NCBI RefSeq assembly: GCF_003060965.1
Contig: NZ_QAII01000130.1
Location: 30,568-76,868, forward strand
Length of the DNA stretch: 46,301 nt
Direction: 5' to 3'
Origin: Caulobacter sp. HMWF025
Lineage (GTDB): Bacteria; Pseudomonadota; Alphaproteobacteria; Caulobacterales; Caulobacteraceae
The notes beneath the pieces were generated by a model that was not told the origin of the DNA, searched no databases, and worked only from the letters and a program-made list of their open reading frames with translations. This document shows positions 31,114-39,796 of the stretch, in pieces; position 1 is the stretch's first letter, and each line of letters opens with the position of its first letter. The position numbers and the translations under genes were made by a program.

Positions 31114-32052
31114 ATGAAGCTGCTGTCCGGCAACTCGAACCGTCCGCTGTCCCAGTCGATCGCCGAGTATCTCGACATGCCGCTGACCCGCGCCCAGGTG
31201 CGCCGGTTCGCCGACCTCGAGGTTTTTGTCACGATTGACGAAAATGTGCGGGGCGAGGACGTCTTCGTCATCCAGTCGACCAGCTATCCGGCCAACGACA
31301 ACCTGATGGAGCTCTTGATCTGCATCGACGCCCTGAAGCGCGCGTCGGGCAAGCGGATCACCGCTGTTCTCCCCTATTTCGGCTATGCCCGCCAGGACCG
31401 GAAGACCGGCGGCCGCACGCCGATCTCGGCCAAGCTGGTCGCCAACCTGATCACCCGCTCGGGCGCCGACCGGGTCCTGACCATGGACCTGCACGCCGGC
31501 CAGATTCAGGGCTTCTTCGACATCCCGACCGACAACCTGCTGCCCTCGCGCCTGCTGGCCGAGGACATCCGCCGCACCTACAAGGTCGGCGAAGACCTGA
31601 TGATCGTCTCGCCGGACGTCGGCGGCGTGGTGCGGGCCCGCGCCCTGGCCAAGCGCCTCGGCGACGCTGACCTGGCGATTGTCGACAAGCGCCGCTCGGG
31701 TCCGGGCCAGTCCGAAGTGATGAACATCATCGGCGATGTGTCGGGCCGCCGCTGCATCCTGTTCGATGACATCGCCGACTCGGCCGGGACCCTCTGCAAC
31801 GCGGCCGCGGCCCTGATCGCCAACGGCGCGACCTCGGTCAGCGCCTACGTCACGCACGGCGTTCTGTCGGGTGCCGCCGCTGATCGCGTGGCCAATTCGG
31901 TGCTGACCGAACTGGTCGTCACAGACTCGATCGAAGCCTCCGACACCACCAAGGCCTGCGCCAAGATCCGCTATGTCTCGTGCGCACCGCTGATCGGCGA
32001 GGCCATCCGCCGGATCGCCAACGAGGAATCGGTCTCCAAGCTGTTCGACTAG
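31114..32052 (+). CDS. prs: Ribose-phosphate pyrophosphokinase (PRPP synthetase)
   Basis: Makes 5-phosphoribosyl-1-pyrophosphate from ribose 5-phosphate and ATP for nucleotide, histidine and tryptophan synthesis. 312 aa, class I length. Seen in order: GNSNRPLSQ at the N terminus, [19 protein letters not shown] (flexible loop and ATP site), the signature [27 protein letters not shown]-type catalytic basic residues (here [10 protein letters not shown]) and the PRPP loop [13 protein letters not shown] monocistronic layout with its own promoter is likely; 113 nt separate it from the next gene. Confidence 0.97.
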   Translation: MKLLSGNSNRPLSQSIAEYLDMPLTRAQVRRFADLEVFVTIDENVRGEDVFVIQSTSYPANDNLMELLICIDALKRASGKRITAVLPYFGYARQDRKTGGRTPISAKLVANLITRSGADRVLTMDLHAGQIQGFFDIPTDNLLPSRLLAEDIRRTYKVGEDLMIVSPDVGGVVRARALAKRLGDADLAIVDKRRSGPGQSEVMNIIGDVSGRRCILFDDIADSAGTLCNAAAALIANGATSVSAYVTHGVLSGAAADRVANSVLTELVVTDSIEASDTTKACAKIRYVSCAPLIGEAIRRIANEESVSKLFD

Positions 32053-32165
32053 GGTTCGGATAGCGGACATCCGTCCTTTGGGCTTCTGTTCGCGGATGGC
32101 TTCTTAACCCACCCTGCGCTAGCGTTTCGGACGTCCCTTTCGGGGACCGCGCTTGGGGAAGCGAT

Positions 32166-33101
32166 GTGCGGGGCAAAGGTTTCAAAAGGCTAGGCTGGGT
32201 CGTTCTGGCGCTGATCGCAGGATCTGCGGGCGCTGACGAGCCCTTTCGCCCCACGCTCCCGGATCCTCTGATGGCAGAGGCGGCCGCATTCCGCAGCTAT
32301 ATGGCCGAGGCCCAGACCATCCCCACCACCTTCAAGAGTGGCGCGGAAATCGAAAAGGCGCTCGAAGTCGCCGGTGGCTATCACCACGAACAACTGATGC
32401 GCGGTGCGGTCGTCGCCGGGGCCGTAGCCGCCCTCGGCGAGCCGACCTTCGTCGAGGCCCTGAGGGCCATCCCCGACGACCGCAAGGCCATGCTGGCCGA
32501 CATGATCGCGCGCAATCCCTGGATGGTGATCAGCCTGGCCGGGGCCCCGGCGGCCGCGGCGCGGGTCGAGGATGCCGTCGGGGGGCCGGCCGCGCGCCTC
32601 GCCGCCAACGGCGCGGCCGTCAAGCAGTTCGCCTACGACATGCAGAAGCAGGCCTGGTCCAAGGAAGTCTCGCCGCATCACGCCGACATCCTGAAGACCG
32701 CCCGGACCCTGTCGGAAACGTCCCGCAAGGCCACGCCCGAAGAGATCGCGACCTTTCGCACGCTCCTGGAAACACCGGCCGCAGCTCCGGCCTCACCCGC
32801 AGCCGGACTCCAGGCCTATTCGCGGCTGACCCTGAGGGCTCTTGCCGTTGCGGCCATGACCGCACTGGGCCAGTCCCGGGAGGAAAATCTGGCCCTGCTG
32901 ACCTATGCCATGGCCGAGCCGGACAGTGACCAGTGCCTGCGGATGGCCAAGCTGAACCTGTTTCAATGCCTCGCCGTGGCCGGCCCGCGCTATGAAGACG
33001 TCTTCTGTCTGGGGCAGCACCTGGTGATCGACACCGGACAGTGTGTGGCCAAGGAATTCGGTCGTTCGACAGCCGCACCCCCGGCGGCTGCGACACACTG
33101 A
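32166..33101 (+). CDS. Exported four-Cys protein, first of a tandem paralogue pair
   Basis: 311-aa periplasmic protein of no family known to me. The start is GTG 32166 with GGGGA 7 nt upstream (an ATG two bases earlier in another frame is quickly stopped). Residues 1-23 are a Sec signal peptide ending AGSAGA-D. The mature chain is helical, with FRSYMAEAQTIPTTFKSGAE, GAAVKQFAYDMQKQAWSK and a C-terminal block of four Cys: C-x4-MAKLNLFQC, 13 residues, C-LGQH...DTGQC. The whole length aligns with the next gene. No catalytic motif is apparent, so a structural or binding role is as likely as an enzymatic one. Confidence 0.8.
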   Translation: MRGKGFKRLGWVVLALIAGSAGADEPFRPTLPDPLMAEAAAFRSYMAEAQTIPTTFKSGAEIEKALEVAGGYHHEQLMRGAVVAGAVAALGEPTFVEALRAIPDDRKAMLADMIARNPWMVISLAGAPAAAARVEDAVGGPAARLAANGAAVKQFAYDMQKQAWSKEVSPHHADILKTARTLSETSRKATPEEIATFRTLLETPAAAPASPAAGLQAYSRLTLRALAVAAMTALGQSREENLALLTYAMAEPDSDQCLRMAKLNLFQCLAVAGPRYEDVFCLGQHLVIDTGQCVAKEFGRSTAAPPAAATH

Positions 33102-33232
33102 CCCGGCCCCGGTCGGCTAGAGGCAGCGTCATGGCCAAGCTCGTAAACGAGCGGTTAACAGGCTAGTGGTCACAATCCTGCCAGGCGTCGCCGTTAGCGA
33201 TGGCCTCACCACCCCAACTGGATAGTCGACGG

Positions 33233-34354
33233 ATGCTTACTTTTCCGCGCGCGCGACGAGCGCCGCAGGCCATGTTTCAGGGCCGCACCGTTGGCCTGAT
33301 GCTGGCCGTGGCCCTGGCCTCGACCCTTTCCGGTTGCGAAACCCCGCCGGCCCCGCCGCCGCCGCCGCCCGTCGTGGTCGCGCCGCCTCCGCCGCCGCCG
33401 ATCACGCTTTCGAACGTCCTCGTCGAACGGGCCAGCGCGTTTCGCGGCTACATGGCCCGGGCGGGTAGCATTCAGCCGACCTTCGAAAACGGCGAGCAGA
33501 TCCAGTCGTCGCTGAAGCTGGCCGTGGCCTATGAGCCCAGGCAGCTGCTGCAAGGGGCCACGGCCTATGCAGCGGTGATCGCCCTGCAGGACCCGACCTT
33601 CGTTGGGGACGTGCGTAGTTTTGCCGTCGATCCCGCCCAGCGCCAGCAACTGATCAATGCCCTGATCGCCGACCCGAACTATGCGGTGGGCTTCAAGGGG
33701 TCGGACACCGCCGCCGGTCTGATCATCGATACGCTGGGATCCGAAGGCCTGCGGGTTTTCACCACGGGCAAGGCCGTCAAACAGGCCGCCTACGATGTCC
33801 AGCGCTCCTCGTGGTCCAAGGCCGTCGTGGCCGATCGCGACGGCCGCCTGGCCTTCGCCAAGACCCAGTCTATGATCCCGGCCCTGGGCGAAACGGCCGA
33901 CATCGCCCTGCTGCAGCAGGCCTCAATCGGGGCCCAGCCGCTGGGTCTGACGCCCCGCGCCGCGCCGGGACCCTATCAGCCGCTGGTCGTGCGCGGCCTG
34001 GCCGTCGCGGCACTGGCCGCGCTCGGCGCAGCGGGCGATGCGAACCTGGCGACGGTCGAGGCCGTAATGGCCGAGCCGGCCTCGACCTCGTGCCTGAGCA
34101 TGGCCAAGCTGAACCTTTACCAGTGCCTGGCCGTGGCCAAGCCGCACTATGAGGACGTGTTCTGCCTGGGCCAGCACGTGCTGATGGATACCGGTCAGTG
34201 CGTGATCAAGGCCGCCGGGGCTCCCATGCCCGTGGAACCGCCGCCCCCGCCGCATGCCGTCGCCGAAAAGCGATCGATCACCACCGGCGGCGCAGGCCGC
34301 AACTCCAAAAAGGCCAAGGCCGCCGCTGCCCGCAAGGCTCCGGTCCGCAAGTAA
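33233..34354 (+). CDS. Lipoprotein paralogue with proline-rich linker, second of the pair
   Basis: 373 aa from ATG 33233; ATGs at 33200 and 33272 are alternatives, and the last would give the most typical 22-residue lipoprotein signal. The lipobox is STLSGC, with Glu at +2 (outer-membrane sorting is likely in proteobacteria). Then follows a poly-Pro linker (PPAPPPPPPVVVAPPPPPP) suited to spanning periplasm or peptidoglycan, a domain homologous to the preceding protein (AFRGYMARAGSIQPTFENGE, KAVKQAAYDVQRSSWSK) and the same four-Cys end (MAKLNLYQC ... CLGQH ... DTGQC). A basic Lys/Ala-rich tail closes the chain. Function unknown. Confidence 0.82.
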   Translation: MLTFPRARRAPQAMFQGRTVGLMLAVALASTLSGCETPPAPPPPPPVVVAPPPPPPITLSNVLVERASAFRGYMARAGSIQPTFENGEQIQSSLKLAVAYEPRQLLQGATAYAAVIALQDPTFVGDVRSFAVDPAQRQQLINALIADPNYAVGFKGSDTAAGLIIDTLGSEGLRVFTTGKAVKQAAYDVQRSSWSKAVVADRDGRLAFAKTQSMIPALGETADIALLQQASIGAQPLGLTPRAAPGPYQPLVVRGLAVAALAALGAAGDANLATVEAVMAEPASTSCLSMAKLNLYQCLAVAKPHYEDVFCLGQHVLMDTGQCVIKAAGAPMPVEPPPPPHAVAEKRSITTGGAGRNSKKAKAAAARKAPVRK

Positions 34355-34376
34355 CGTCCCGCAGACGGGGCGGCGA

Positions 34377-34405
34377 TTGCATCTGACGCCCCTTCCGTGT
34401 ATGGA
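34377..34405 (+). promoter_or_regulatory. Possible rplY promoter
   Basis: TTGCAT (34377-34382) and TATGGA (34400-34405) are 17 nt apart, upstream of rplY by about 90 nt. The match to sigma-70-type consensus is moderate. Confidence 0.3.
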
Positions 34406-34466
34406 CCGCCCCTTCCAAAACGTCGTCCGAGCGGGGCAATCCGGTCCTGTGCGGCGATCTCCCTTT

Positions 34467-34484
34467 GGAGAGCAAGGGCTCTCC
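34467..34484 (+). promoter_or_regulatory. Leader hairpin just upstream of the rplY ribosome site
   Basis: GGAGAGC (34467-34473) pairs with GCTCTCC (34478-34484) across a 4-nt loop, ending 13 nt before the rplY ATG and touching the ribosome site GGAAAG. It could tune translation, as leaders of ribosomal protein genes often do, but this is inference. Confidence 0.3.
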
Positions 34485-34497
34485 GGAAAGAACCATC

Positions 34498-35091
34498 ATG
34501 GCCGAGATCATTCTCAACGTTGAAATCCGTGAACGCGCCGGCACCGGCGGCGCTCGCGAAACCCGCCGCGCCGGCAAGGTCCCCGGCGTCCTGTACGGCG
34601 GCGGCAAGGCTCCCGTGAACATCGCGGTCAAGAGCAACGAATTCCGCAAGGCGCTCTATACCGGCAAGCTGCTGGGCCACCTGGTCACGCTGCAGTACGG
34701 CGAAGAGAAGCAGTCGGTCATCGCCAAGGCCATCCAGTTCCACGCCGTCACCGACGAGCCGGTCCACTTCGACCTGTACCGCGTTGACGAGAACCAGCTG
34801 ATCAAGATCGAAGTTCCGGTTCACTTCAAGAACCAGGAAACCTCGGTTGGCCTGAAGAAGGGCGGCACGCTGGAAATCATCCGTCACACCGTCGAGCTGG
34901 CCTGCCCCGCCGACAAGATTCCCGAAGAACTGGTCATCGATCTGGCCGGCCACGACATCGGCGACGTCATCCGCATCTCGGAAGTGAAGCTGCCGGAAGG
35001 CGTGCGTCCGGCCGTTGACCGCGACTTCGTGATCGCCAACGTCAAGGCCTCGGCTGCTTCGCAATCGAACGAAGGCGACACCACGGCCTAA
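34498..35091 (+). CDS. rplY: 50S ribosomal protein L25 / general stress protein Ctc
   Basis: 197-aa long (Ctc-type) L25 that binds 5S rRNA. The N-terminal L25 domain (NVEIRERAGTGGARETRRAG, GKVPGVLYGG) is followed by the TL5/Ctc C-terminal beta domain (FHAVTDEPVHFDLYRVDEN, EVPVHFKNQETSVGLKKGG, IPEELVIDLAGHDIGDVI). ATG 34498 gives MAEIILNVE, which fits the family; the upstream in-frame ATG 34465 runs through the leader hairpin and is rejected. Followed by a strong terminator and then pth, a gene order common in many bacteria. Confidence 0.95.
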   Translation: MAEIILNVEIRERAGTGGARETRRAGKVPGVLYGGGKAPVNIAVKSNEFRKALYTGKLLGHLVTLQYGEEKQSVIAKAIQFHAVTDEPVHFDLYRVDENQLIKIEVPVHFKNQETSVGLKKGGTLEIIRHTVELACPADKIPEELVIDLAGHDIGDVIRISEVKLPEGVRPAVDRDFVIANVKASAASQSNEGDTTA

Positions 35092-35124
35092 TCGGCCGGG
35101 TCGGCTCACCGATCTGCTAACGAG

Positions 35125-35150
35125 ACGGGCGGACTTTCGGGTCCGCCCGT
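35125..35150 (+). terminator. Intrinsic terminator of rplY
   Basis: Perfect 10-bp stem ACGGGCGGAC (35125-35134) with GTCCGCCCGT (35141-35150), 6-nt loop, followed by TTTCGTTT. Classical Rho-independent terminator 34 nt after the rplY stop; read-through may feed pth. Confidence 0.9.
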
Positions 35151-35193
35151 TTTCGTTTGGGAAGACCCTCCGCGACATCTTCAGGACCACGCC

Positions 35194-35808
35194 ATGCTGA
35201 TCCTCGCCGGCTTCGGCAATCCCGAGGCCAAGTACGAGAAGAACCGCCACAATGTCGGGTTCATGGCCATGGATGCCATCGCCCGCAAATGGTCGACCGG
35301 CCCGTGGCGCGCCCGCTTCCAGGGCCTGGCCTGCGAGGGTCAGGTGAGCACCGCCGGCGGGGCGGTGAAGCTGCTGCTGCTGAAGCCCAAGACCTATTAC
35401 AACGAGAGCGGCCGCGCCGTGGGCGAGGCGATGAAGTTCTTCAAGCTGACGCCCGCCGACGTCATCGTGTTCCACGACGAGATCGACCTCGCACCCGGCC
35501 GCTTCCGGATGAAGTCCGGCGGCGGCGCGGCCGGCAATAACGGCATCCGCTCGGTGACCAGCCAGATCGGTGACACCTTCCGGCGCGGCCGGATCGGCGT
35601 GGGCCATCCGGGCGACAAGTCCATGGTGATGCCCTACGTGCTGGGCGACTTCCACAAGATCGAGCACCAGTGGCTCGACCCGATGCTGGACGCCATCACC
35701 GACGCCCTGCCCTTCGCGGCCGCCGGCGACGACGAGCGCTATCAGGCCGAGGTCCTGCGCCTCGCCCCCGCGCCCAAGGCCGACCCGCGCAGGAAGACGG
35801 AAGACTAG
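35194..35808 (+). CDS. pth: Peptidyl-tRNA hydrolase
   Basis: Releases tRNA from prematurely dropped peptidyl-tRNA. 204 aa, typical of Pth with a basic C-terminal tail. Signatures: GFGNPEAKYEKNRHNVGFMA (contains the catalytic His), KPKTYYNESGRAV (Asn), and DEIDLAPGRFRMKSGGG followed by GNNGIRS (catalytic Asp and Asn). Its last bases overlap the stop of the convergent TetR gene. Paired with rplY. Confidence 0.96.
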   Translation: MLILAGFGNPEAKYEKNRHNVGFMAMDAIARKWSTGPWRARFQGLACEGQVSTAGGAVKLLLLKPKTYYNESGRAVGEAMKFFKLTPADVIVFHDEIDLAPGRFRMKSGGGAAGNNGIRSVTSQIGDTFRRGRIGVGHPGDKSMVMPYVLGDFHKIEHQWLDPMLDAITDALPFAAAGDDERYQAEVLRLAPAPKADPRRKTED

Positions 35809-36416
35809 AGCCCGGTCCGCGACGAGCGGGCGATGAGTGCCGACAGATAGCTCTCCATCAGCAGGACCAGTTCGTCTTCAAGCACCGCCGGCGACAGGCC
35901 AAGACCCGGCGCGGCCGCCGCCGCGCTGAGCAGACCCGCCACCGCGTGGGTCAGGACGAACAGCGACTCCGGCGAAAGCGTCAGATTGAGCCGGGCCCGG
36001 CCGTCGATATCGGCCAGAAAGGCCAGGTGATGATGCAGCATCCCCTGGTCCGCGCCCTGGGCCTGCAGCGCGTCGAGCAGGACCCTGCGGGTCTGCGGCG
36101 ATCCTTCGAACGCGGCCATCAGGGACCGGACGATCGGCCGGACGCTGCCCAGCTGCGGAGCCTCGATCACAGTGCGGGCGATCTGCTTGCGCGCCGCCTC
36201 GGCCCGTCGCTGGGCCATGGCCGCCAGGATCTCGGCCTTGCCGCCGAAGTACTGGTAGAGGGTCCCGATACTGACCCCGGCCCGCTGAGCGATGTGATTG
36301 GTGGTCAGGGCGGCCACGCCTTCCCGCTCCAGAAGTTGAAAGGTCGCGTCGAAGATGGCCTCAACGGTCGCTTCGGCCCGGGCCTGGCTTGGGTGTCGTC
36401 GCGTCTTTTCAGGCAC
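35805..36416 (-). CDS. TetR family transcriptional regulator
   Basis: 203-aa repressor from GTG 36416, which has CGGAGG about 8 nt upstream; a longer frame with a TTG start at 36476 would add an odd hydrophobic segment and pass through the putative operator. The helix-turn-helix is TTNHIAQRAGVSIGTLYQYFGGKAEILAAM (about 38-67), a textbook TetR sequence. The ligand-binding half is not diagnostic. It is divergent from the MpaB/Lcp-like oxygenase gene, with a good palindrome in the 116-nt gap, so it probably controls that gene and itself. Confidence 0.9.
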   Translation of the reverse strand: MPEKTRRHPSQARAEATVEAIFDATFQLLEREGVAALTTNHIAQRAGVSIGTLYQYFGGKAEILAAMAQRRAEAARKQIARTVIEAPQLGSVRPIVRSLMAAFEGSPQTRRVLLDALQAQGADQGMLHHHLAFLADIDGRARLNLTLSPESLFVLTHAVAGLLSAAAAAPGLGLSPAVLEDELVLLMESYLSALIARSSRTGL

Positions 36417-36467
36417 TTGCGCCCTCCGGCCCGCCTCGCAGGCCCCGGCGACCAAGGCGAGTAGAAA

Positions 36468-36494
36468 CATGAGCAATGCTTACATAAGCTCATG
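36468..36494. promoter_or_regulatory. Nested palindrome, putative TetR operator
   Basis: Outer arms CATGAGC (36468-36474) and GCTCATG (36488-36494) are perfectly complementary; inner arms GCTTA (36478-36482) and TAAGC (36485-36489) flank a 2-nt centre, with TACATA resembling a -10. Lies midway between the divergent TetR and oxygenase starts, as expected of a TetR operator. Confidence 0.55.
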
Positions 36495-36532
36495 CAAAGG
36501 GCCATAGAGCCCACCGTTTGTGGAGCTGACCG

Positions 36533-37855
36533 ATGACCACGCTTGCAGAGGTTCGCGCCCGGGTCGCCGCGCAGAAGACCGATCTGCCGGGGCTCTATGG
36601 CGATATCGACTTCGAGGCCCCGCCCGAGCGCTTCACCGACGATCCGGCCGCCAGCGTGGCCCCCAGGTCCATTGCCGGGGCCGAACCGACCCCGCATCAC
36701 TTCGCGCTGGTGCGCGCCTATGCCATGCTGGGCGACCGGGTCGCCGATGCCTATGCCAGCCTGATGCCGCAGTTTGGCTTCCGTCCCCTGATTGCGATGC
36801 TGACCCGGGCCTGTGATCAGGGCCTGGAGGCCGTTCCGGATGCGCCGCCGGAGCTCGTGGCCTTTATCCGCGACCTGGAACACATCCCGGAGTGGCTCGA
36901 CATGGACCTCGTCCGCGAAGGCATGCGCCTGGACCGCAATGCCGCCGCCAACCTGTCGCCCTTCGCCATTCGGGGGGCCTTTGTCGCCACCTTCATGAAC
37001 AAGTATGCGGCCCTGCCCATGGCCCTGACCGGCACCCTCGGCAACGAAAGCGCCGCCCGGCGCGTGAACGAGACCGCCAGCTTCTTCACGACCACCCTGC
37101 TGCCCGGCGCGCTCGAGCGGCATGGTCCGGGCTTCAAGGCCGCCGCCATGGTCAGGCTGATGCACTCGATGGTGCGCTTCAACGCCCTGCGCCGGACGGG
37201 AGCCTGGGACTCGCAGGTCTATGGCGTGCCGATCCCGCAGGTCGACCAGATGCCGGCCGGGCTGATCCCGATCTTCCTGCTCAGCTACAAGCTCCTCCGG
37301 AAGGGCCGGACGACCTTCACCCGCGAGGAGCGGGCCAAGGTCGAGCTCGCCCGCTATCGCTGCGTCCTGCTGGGCCTGCCGGAAGACCTGCTGGCCGACA
37401 ATCCGGTCGGGATCGTCCAGGCCATGACCGCCCGCAACCAGACCCTGCGCAAGGGCTTTGACGACGCCACCTGCGGGGCCCTGGTCCGGGCCACCCTGGC
37501 CGCCTATCTGCCGCCCGATACCTCCTGGCGCAACCAGCTGTTCAACACGGTCGAGCGTGGCTTCTCGAAGGTGTTTTTCCTGCGCCAGTTCATGGGCGGC
37601 GACCGGGTGGCGGCGGCGCGTATGGGCGTGACCGTGACGCCTGCCGACTGGGCCCTGTTTGCCCTGGTGGCCCTGATCGTCACCACCCGCATGGCGGCCT
37701 ACGGCCTCGCCCTGAAGATTCCGGGGGTCAGGGATCTGGCCGACCGCGGTCTCGTGAACCAGCTTCGCCGCCACCTGGCGCGCTATGGCCATGCCGAGTT
37801 CACCACAGACGCAGCCCAGTACCGGCCGACCGTACCGACCGCAGCGGCGGCCTGA
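36533..37855 (+). CDS. DUF2236 / MpaB-Lcp-like heme oxygenase family protein
   Basis: 440-aa protein related to the oxygenase MpaB family and to latex clearing protein Lcp. A key element is RLMHSMVRF (about 203-211), where the His matches the axial heme ligand of Lcp; upstream AFVATFMNKYAALPMALTGTLG carries the conserved Lys/Thr region. A hydrophobic helix near 363-380 could anchor it to the membrane. It is divergent from a TetR regulator. Substrate is not evident: rubber degradation is unlikely from context, and most DUF2236 proteins in proteobacteria have no assigned reaction. GGAG lies about 8 nt before the ATG. Confidence 0.82.
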   Translation: MTTLAEVRARVAAQKTDLPGLYGDIDFEAPPERFTDDPAASVAPRSIAGAEPTPHHFALVRAYAMLGDRVADAYASLMPQFGFRPLIAMLTRACDQGLEAVPDAPPELVAFIRDLEHIPEWLDMDLVREGMRLDRNAAANLSPFAIRGAFVATFMNKYAALPMALTGTLGNESAARRVNETASFFTTTLLPGALERHGPGFKAAAMVRLMHSMVRFNALRRTGAWDSQVYGVPIPQVDQMPAGLIPIFLLSYKLLRKGRTTFTREERAKVELARYRCVLLGLPEDLLADNPVGIVQAMTARNQTLRKGFDDATCGALVRATLAAYLPPDTSWRNQLFNTVERGFSKVFFLRQFMGGDRVAAARMGVTVTPADWALFALVALIVTTRMAAYGLALKIPGVRDLADRGLVNQLRRHLARYGHAEFTTDAAQYRPTVPTAAAA

Positions 37856-37860
37856 GCGGC

Positions 37861-39714
37861 CTATCGCCCCCTGGCTTTCAGCTCGCGATAGTACCGGGCC
37901 AGCACCTCGAAGGCCGGCTTGCGGCGTCCGGTCGGCGAGACCAGACCCTTGCGGTTCCAGCCCTGCTGGTAGACCGGATGCTGCCGGCGGGGAGAGCGGA
38001 AGTCCTTCAGGATCCAGGGCGACAGGCCACGGACGGAGGGAGCCTTGGCGGCCATCTCCAGGGTTTTCTCGTAGTATTTTTCCTGGAAGGTCTCGCTGAA
38101 CTTGCGCATCAGGCCGGGGTCATCGAACCCGGCGAGGGCGTCGGCCCCGAACTCGGAGAAGATCAGCGGCTTGTCGGTCTTCTTCCAGCTGATGGCCGGG
38201 ACAGCGTCCAGCGGATCGTTGCCATACCAGCCATTATAGGTGTTGACCGCGAGCACATCGAGCCTGTCGGCCAGGGGGTCGGCGAGGCTCATCTCGGGAT
38301 GGCCGTCGACGGTCTTGCGTTCCGACAGCAGGGCAGCGGTGACCAGTCGGGTATCGTCGAGCGCCTTCACGTCATCGACCAGCTGAGACAGGAAGGCGTT
38401 GCGGGGCTCGCCTACCGGGGTCTCGTTGGCCACGCTCCACAGGGCGATGGAGGCGCGGTTGCGGTCGCGGCGGATATTGTCAGCGAGCATCCCCCGGGCC
38501 AGGGCCAGGGTGCGAGGGCTCTTGAAGTCGACGAGCCAGTAGACCGGGATCTCGCTCCAGACCAGCAGGCCCATCTCGTCGGCCAGGCGGGTGGTGATCT
38601 CGCTGTGGGGATAGTGGGCCAGACGCACGAAATTGGCGTTCAGGCCGTCGCGAGCCTCGGTCAGCAGGGCGCGGGCGCCGGCCTCGGTGATCGTTCGGGC
38701 CGGGTTCTCGCCAAACTCCTCCTCGTGCAGGCAGATGCCGCGCAGGAAGACGGGCTTGCCGTTCAGAAGGATCTCGCCGCCCCGGACCTCGAGGGTGCGA
38801 AAGCCGACCCGGTCGGTCAGGCGGTCCTCACCGGCCTCGACCACCACATCGTAGAGTTTCGGCTGCTCGGGCGACCATCGCACCAGCCCCTTGGGGGCCG
38901 CGGCCGAGAGCTGGGCCACGCCGTCGGCGCCGGCCTTGCCGCTCATCACCAGATCAAGGCCCGGGACACGGACCCGCACCTCACGGCCCGCAGCTTCCGC
39001 CCCGTCCAGGGTGACGGTGGCGGCCAGGCTTCCATCCTTCGAGAGTCGCACCCAGGCCTCGTCGACGAAGGTTGTCGGGGTGATGACCAGCCGCATGGGC
39101 CGGGTGATGCCGCCATAGTTTTCCCAGTCGGTAACCGGCGGCGGCACGCCATCGGCCAGGGGGGTGGAATCGACGCCCACAGTGACCTGGTTGCTGCCGG
39201 ATTTCAGCAGGTCGGTGACCTCCAGCGAGAAGGGCGTGAATCCGCCCTCGTGTTCACCGGCGGCCTTGCCGTTGACGAACACCCGGGCGGTATAGTTCAC
39301 CGCCTCGAAGCGCAGAAAAGCCCGCTGGCCCGGCTTCAGGGCCGCGTCGAAGCGGCGCTGGTACCACATCAGGCCCTGATAGTGGCGCAGGGCCGGGTCA
39401 TGAGCCAGCCAGGCCTGGGGCAGGGTCGCGGCGGGCGAGCGCTCCATGTCATACTCGTAGAGCGCATTGGGGCGGGCCCGCGTCACCGCATCGACACTGG
39501 TGTCGTCGAAACGCCGATGGCCTTCGCCGGCCGGCTCCCGATGGAACCCCGCCAGACCGTCGCGATAGGGGTCGATGGAGTAGGTCCAGCGCCCCGAAAG
39601 GTCCTGGCCGGCCCGCAGGTCGGCGCGGGTCAGGGTTGGGGTTGACGCGATCGCTGCCAGAGGCACGGTGATCGCCCATGCGCACGCCAGGAGCGCCGCC
39701 AGTCGCCAGACCAT
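37861..39714 (-). CDS. Exported glycoside hydrolase family 2 protein (beta-glucuronidase/galactosidase-like)
   Basis: 617 aa from ATG 39714, which has a strong AGGAGG about 7 nt upstream. Residues 1-24 form a signal peptide, so it acts in the periplasm or outside. Jelly-roll sugar-binding domain (about 35-210) with FVNGKAAGEHEGGFTPF, an immunoglobulin-like domain (210-310), and a TIM barrel with GKPVFLRGICLHEE, acid/base E431 in WSVANETP and nucleophile E521 in FSEFGAD. These are the GH2 catalytic residues. It is similar in layout to beta-glucuronidases, but bond specificity cannot be fixed. A palindrome upstream may bind a GntR or LacI-type regulator. Confidence 0.9.
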   Translation of the reverse strand: MVWRLAALLACAWAITVPLAAIASTPTLTRADLRAGQDLSGRWTYSIDPYRDGLAGFHREPAGEGHRRFDDTSVDAVTRARPNALYEYDMERSPAATLPQAWLAHDPALRHYQGLMWYQRRFDAALKPGQRAFLRFEAVNYTARVFVNGKAAGEHEGGFTPFSLEVTDLLKSGSNQVTVGVDSTPLADGVPPPVTDWENYGGITRPMRLVITPTTFVDEAWVRLSKDGSLAATVTLDGAEAAGREVRVRVPGLDLVMSGKAGADGVAQLSAAAPKGLVRWSPEQPKLYDVVVEAGEDRLTDRVGFRTLEVRGGEILLNGKPVFLRGICLHEEEFGENPARTITEAGARALLTEARDGLNANFVRLAHYPHSEITTRLADEMGLLVWSEIPVYWLVDFKSPRTLALARGMLADNIRRDRNRASIALWSVANETPVGEPRNAFLSQLVDDVKALDDTRLVTAALLSERKTVDGHPEMSLADPLADRLDVLAVNTYNGWYGNDPLDAVPAISWKKTDKPLIFSEFGADALAGFDDPGLMRKFSETFQEKYYEKTLEMAAKAPSVRGLSPWILKDFRSPRRQHPVYQQGWNRKGLVSPTGRRKPAFEVLARYYRELKARGR

Positions 39715-39731
39715 CCCGTTTCCTCCTGGCC

Positions 39732-39757
39732 CTTCAAGTGGCCTTACCACTTTGAAG
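39732..39757. promoter_or_regulatory. Operator-like palindrome upstream of the GH2 gene
   Basis: CTTCAAGTGG (39732-39741) and CCACTTTGAAG (39747-39757) are complementary except for one extra base. On the minus strand the core reads TGGTAAGGCCA, resembling GntR-type TGGTnnnnCCA sites. Lies 18-43 nt before the glycosidase ATG, where a repressor would block expression. Confidence 0.45.
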
Positions 39758-39796
39758 CATAGGTCAGATATCAACGTCCAGTGGGACCCGGGGTGT

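Noticed and set aside
37978..39645. Long open frame (555 codons) antisense to the GH2 gene
   Set aside because: Low-complexity His/Gln/Gly/Asp sequence without motifs; the GH2 frame has all catalytic residues.
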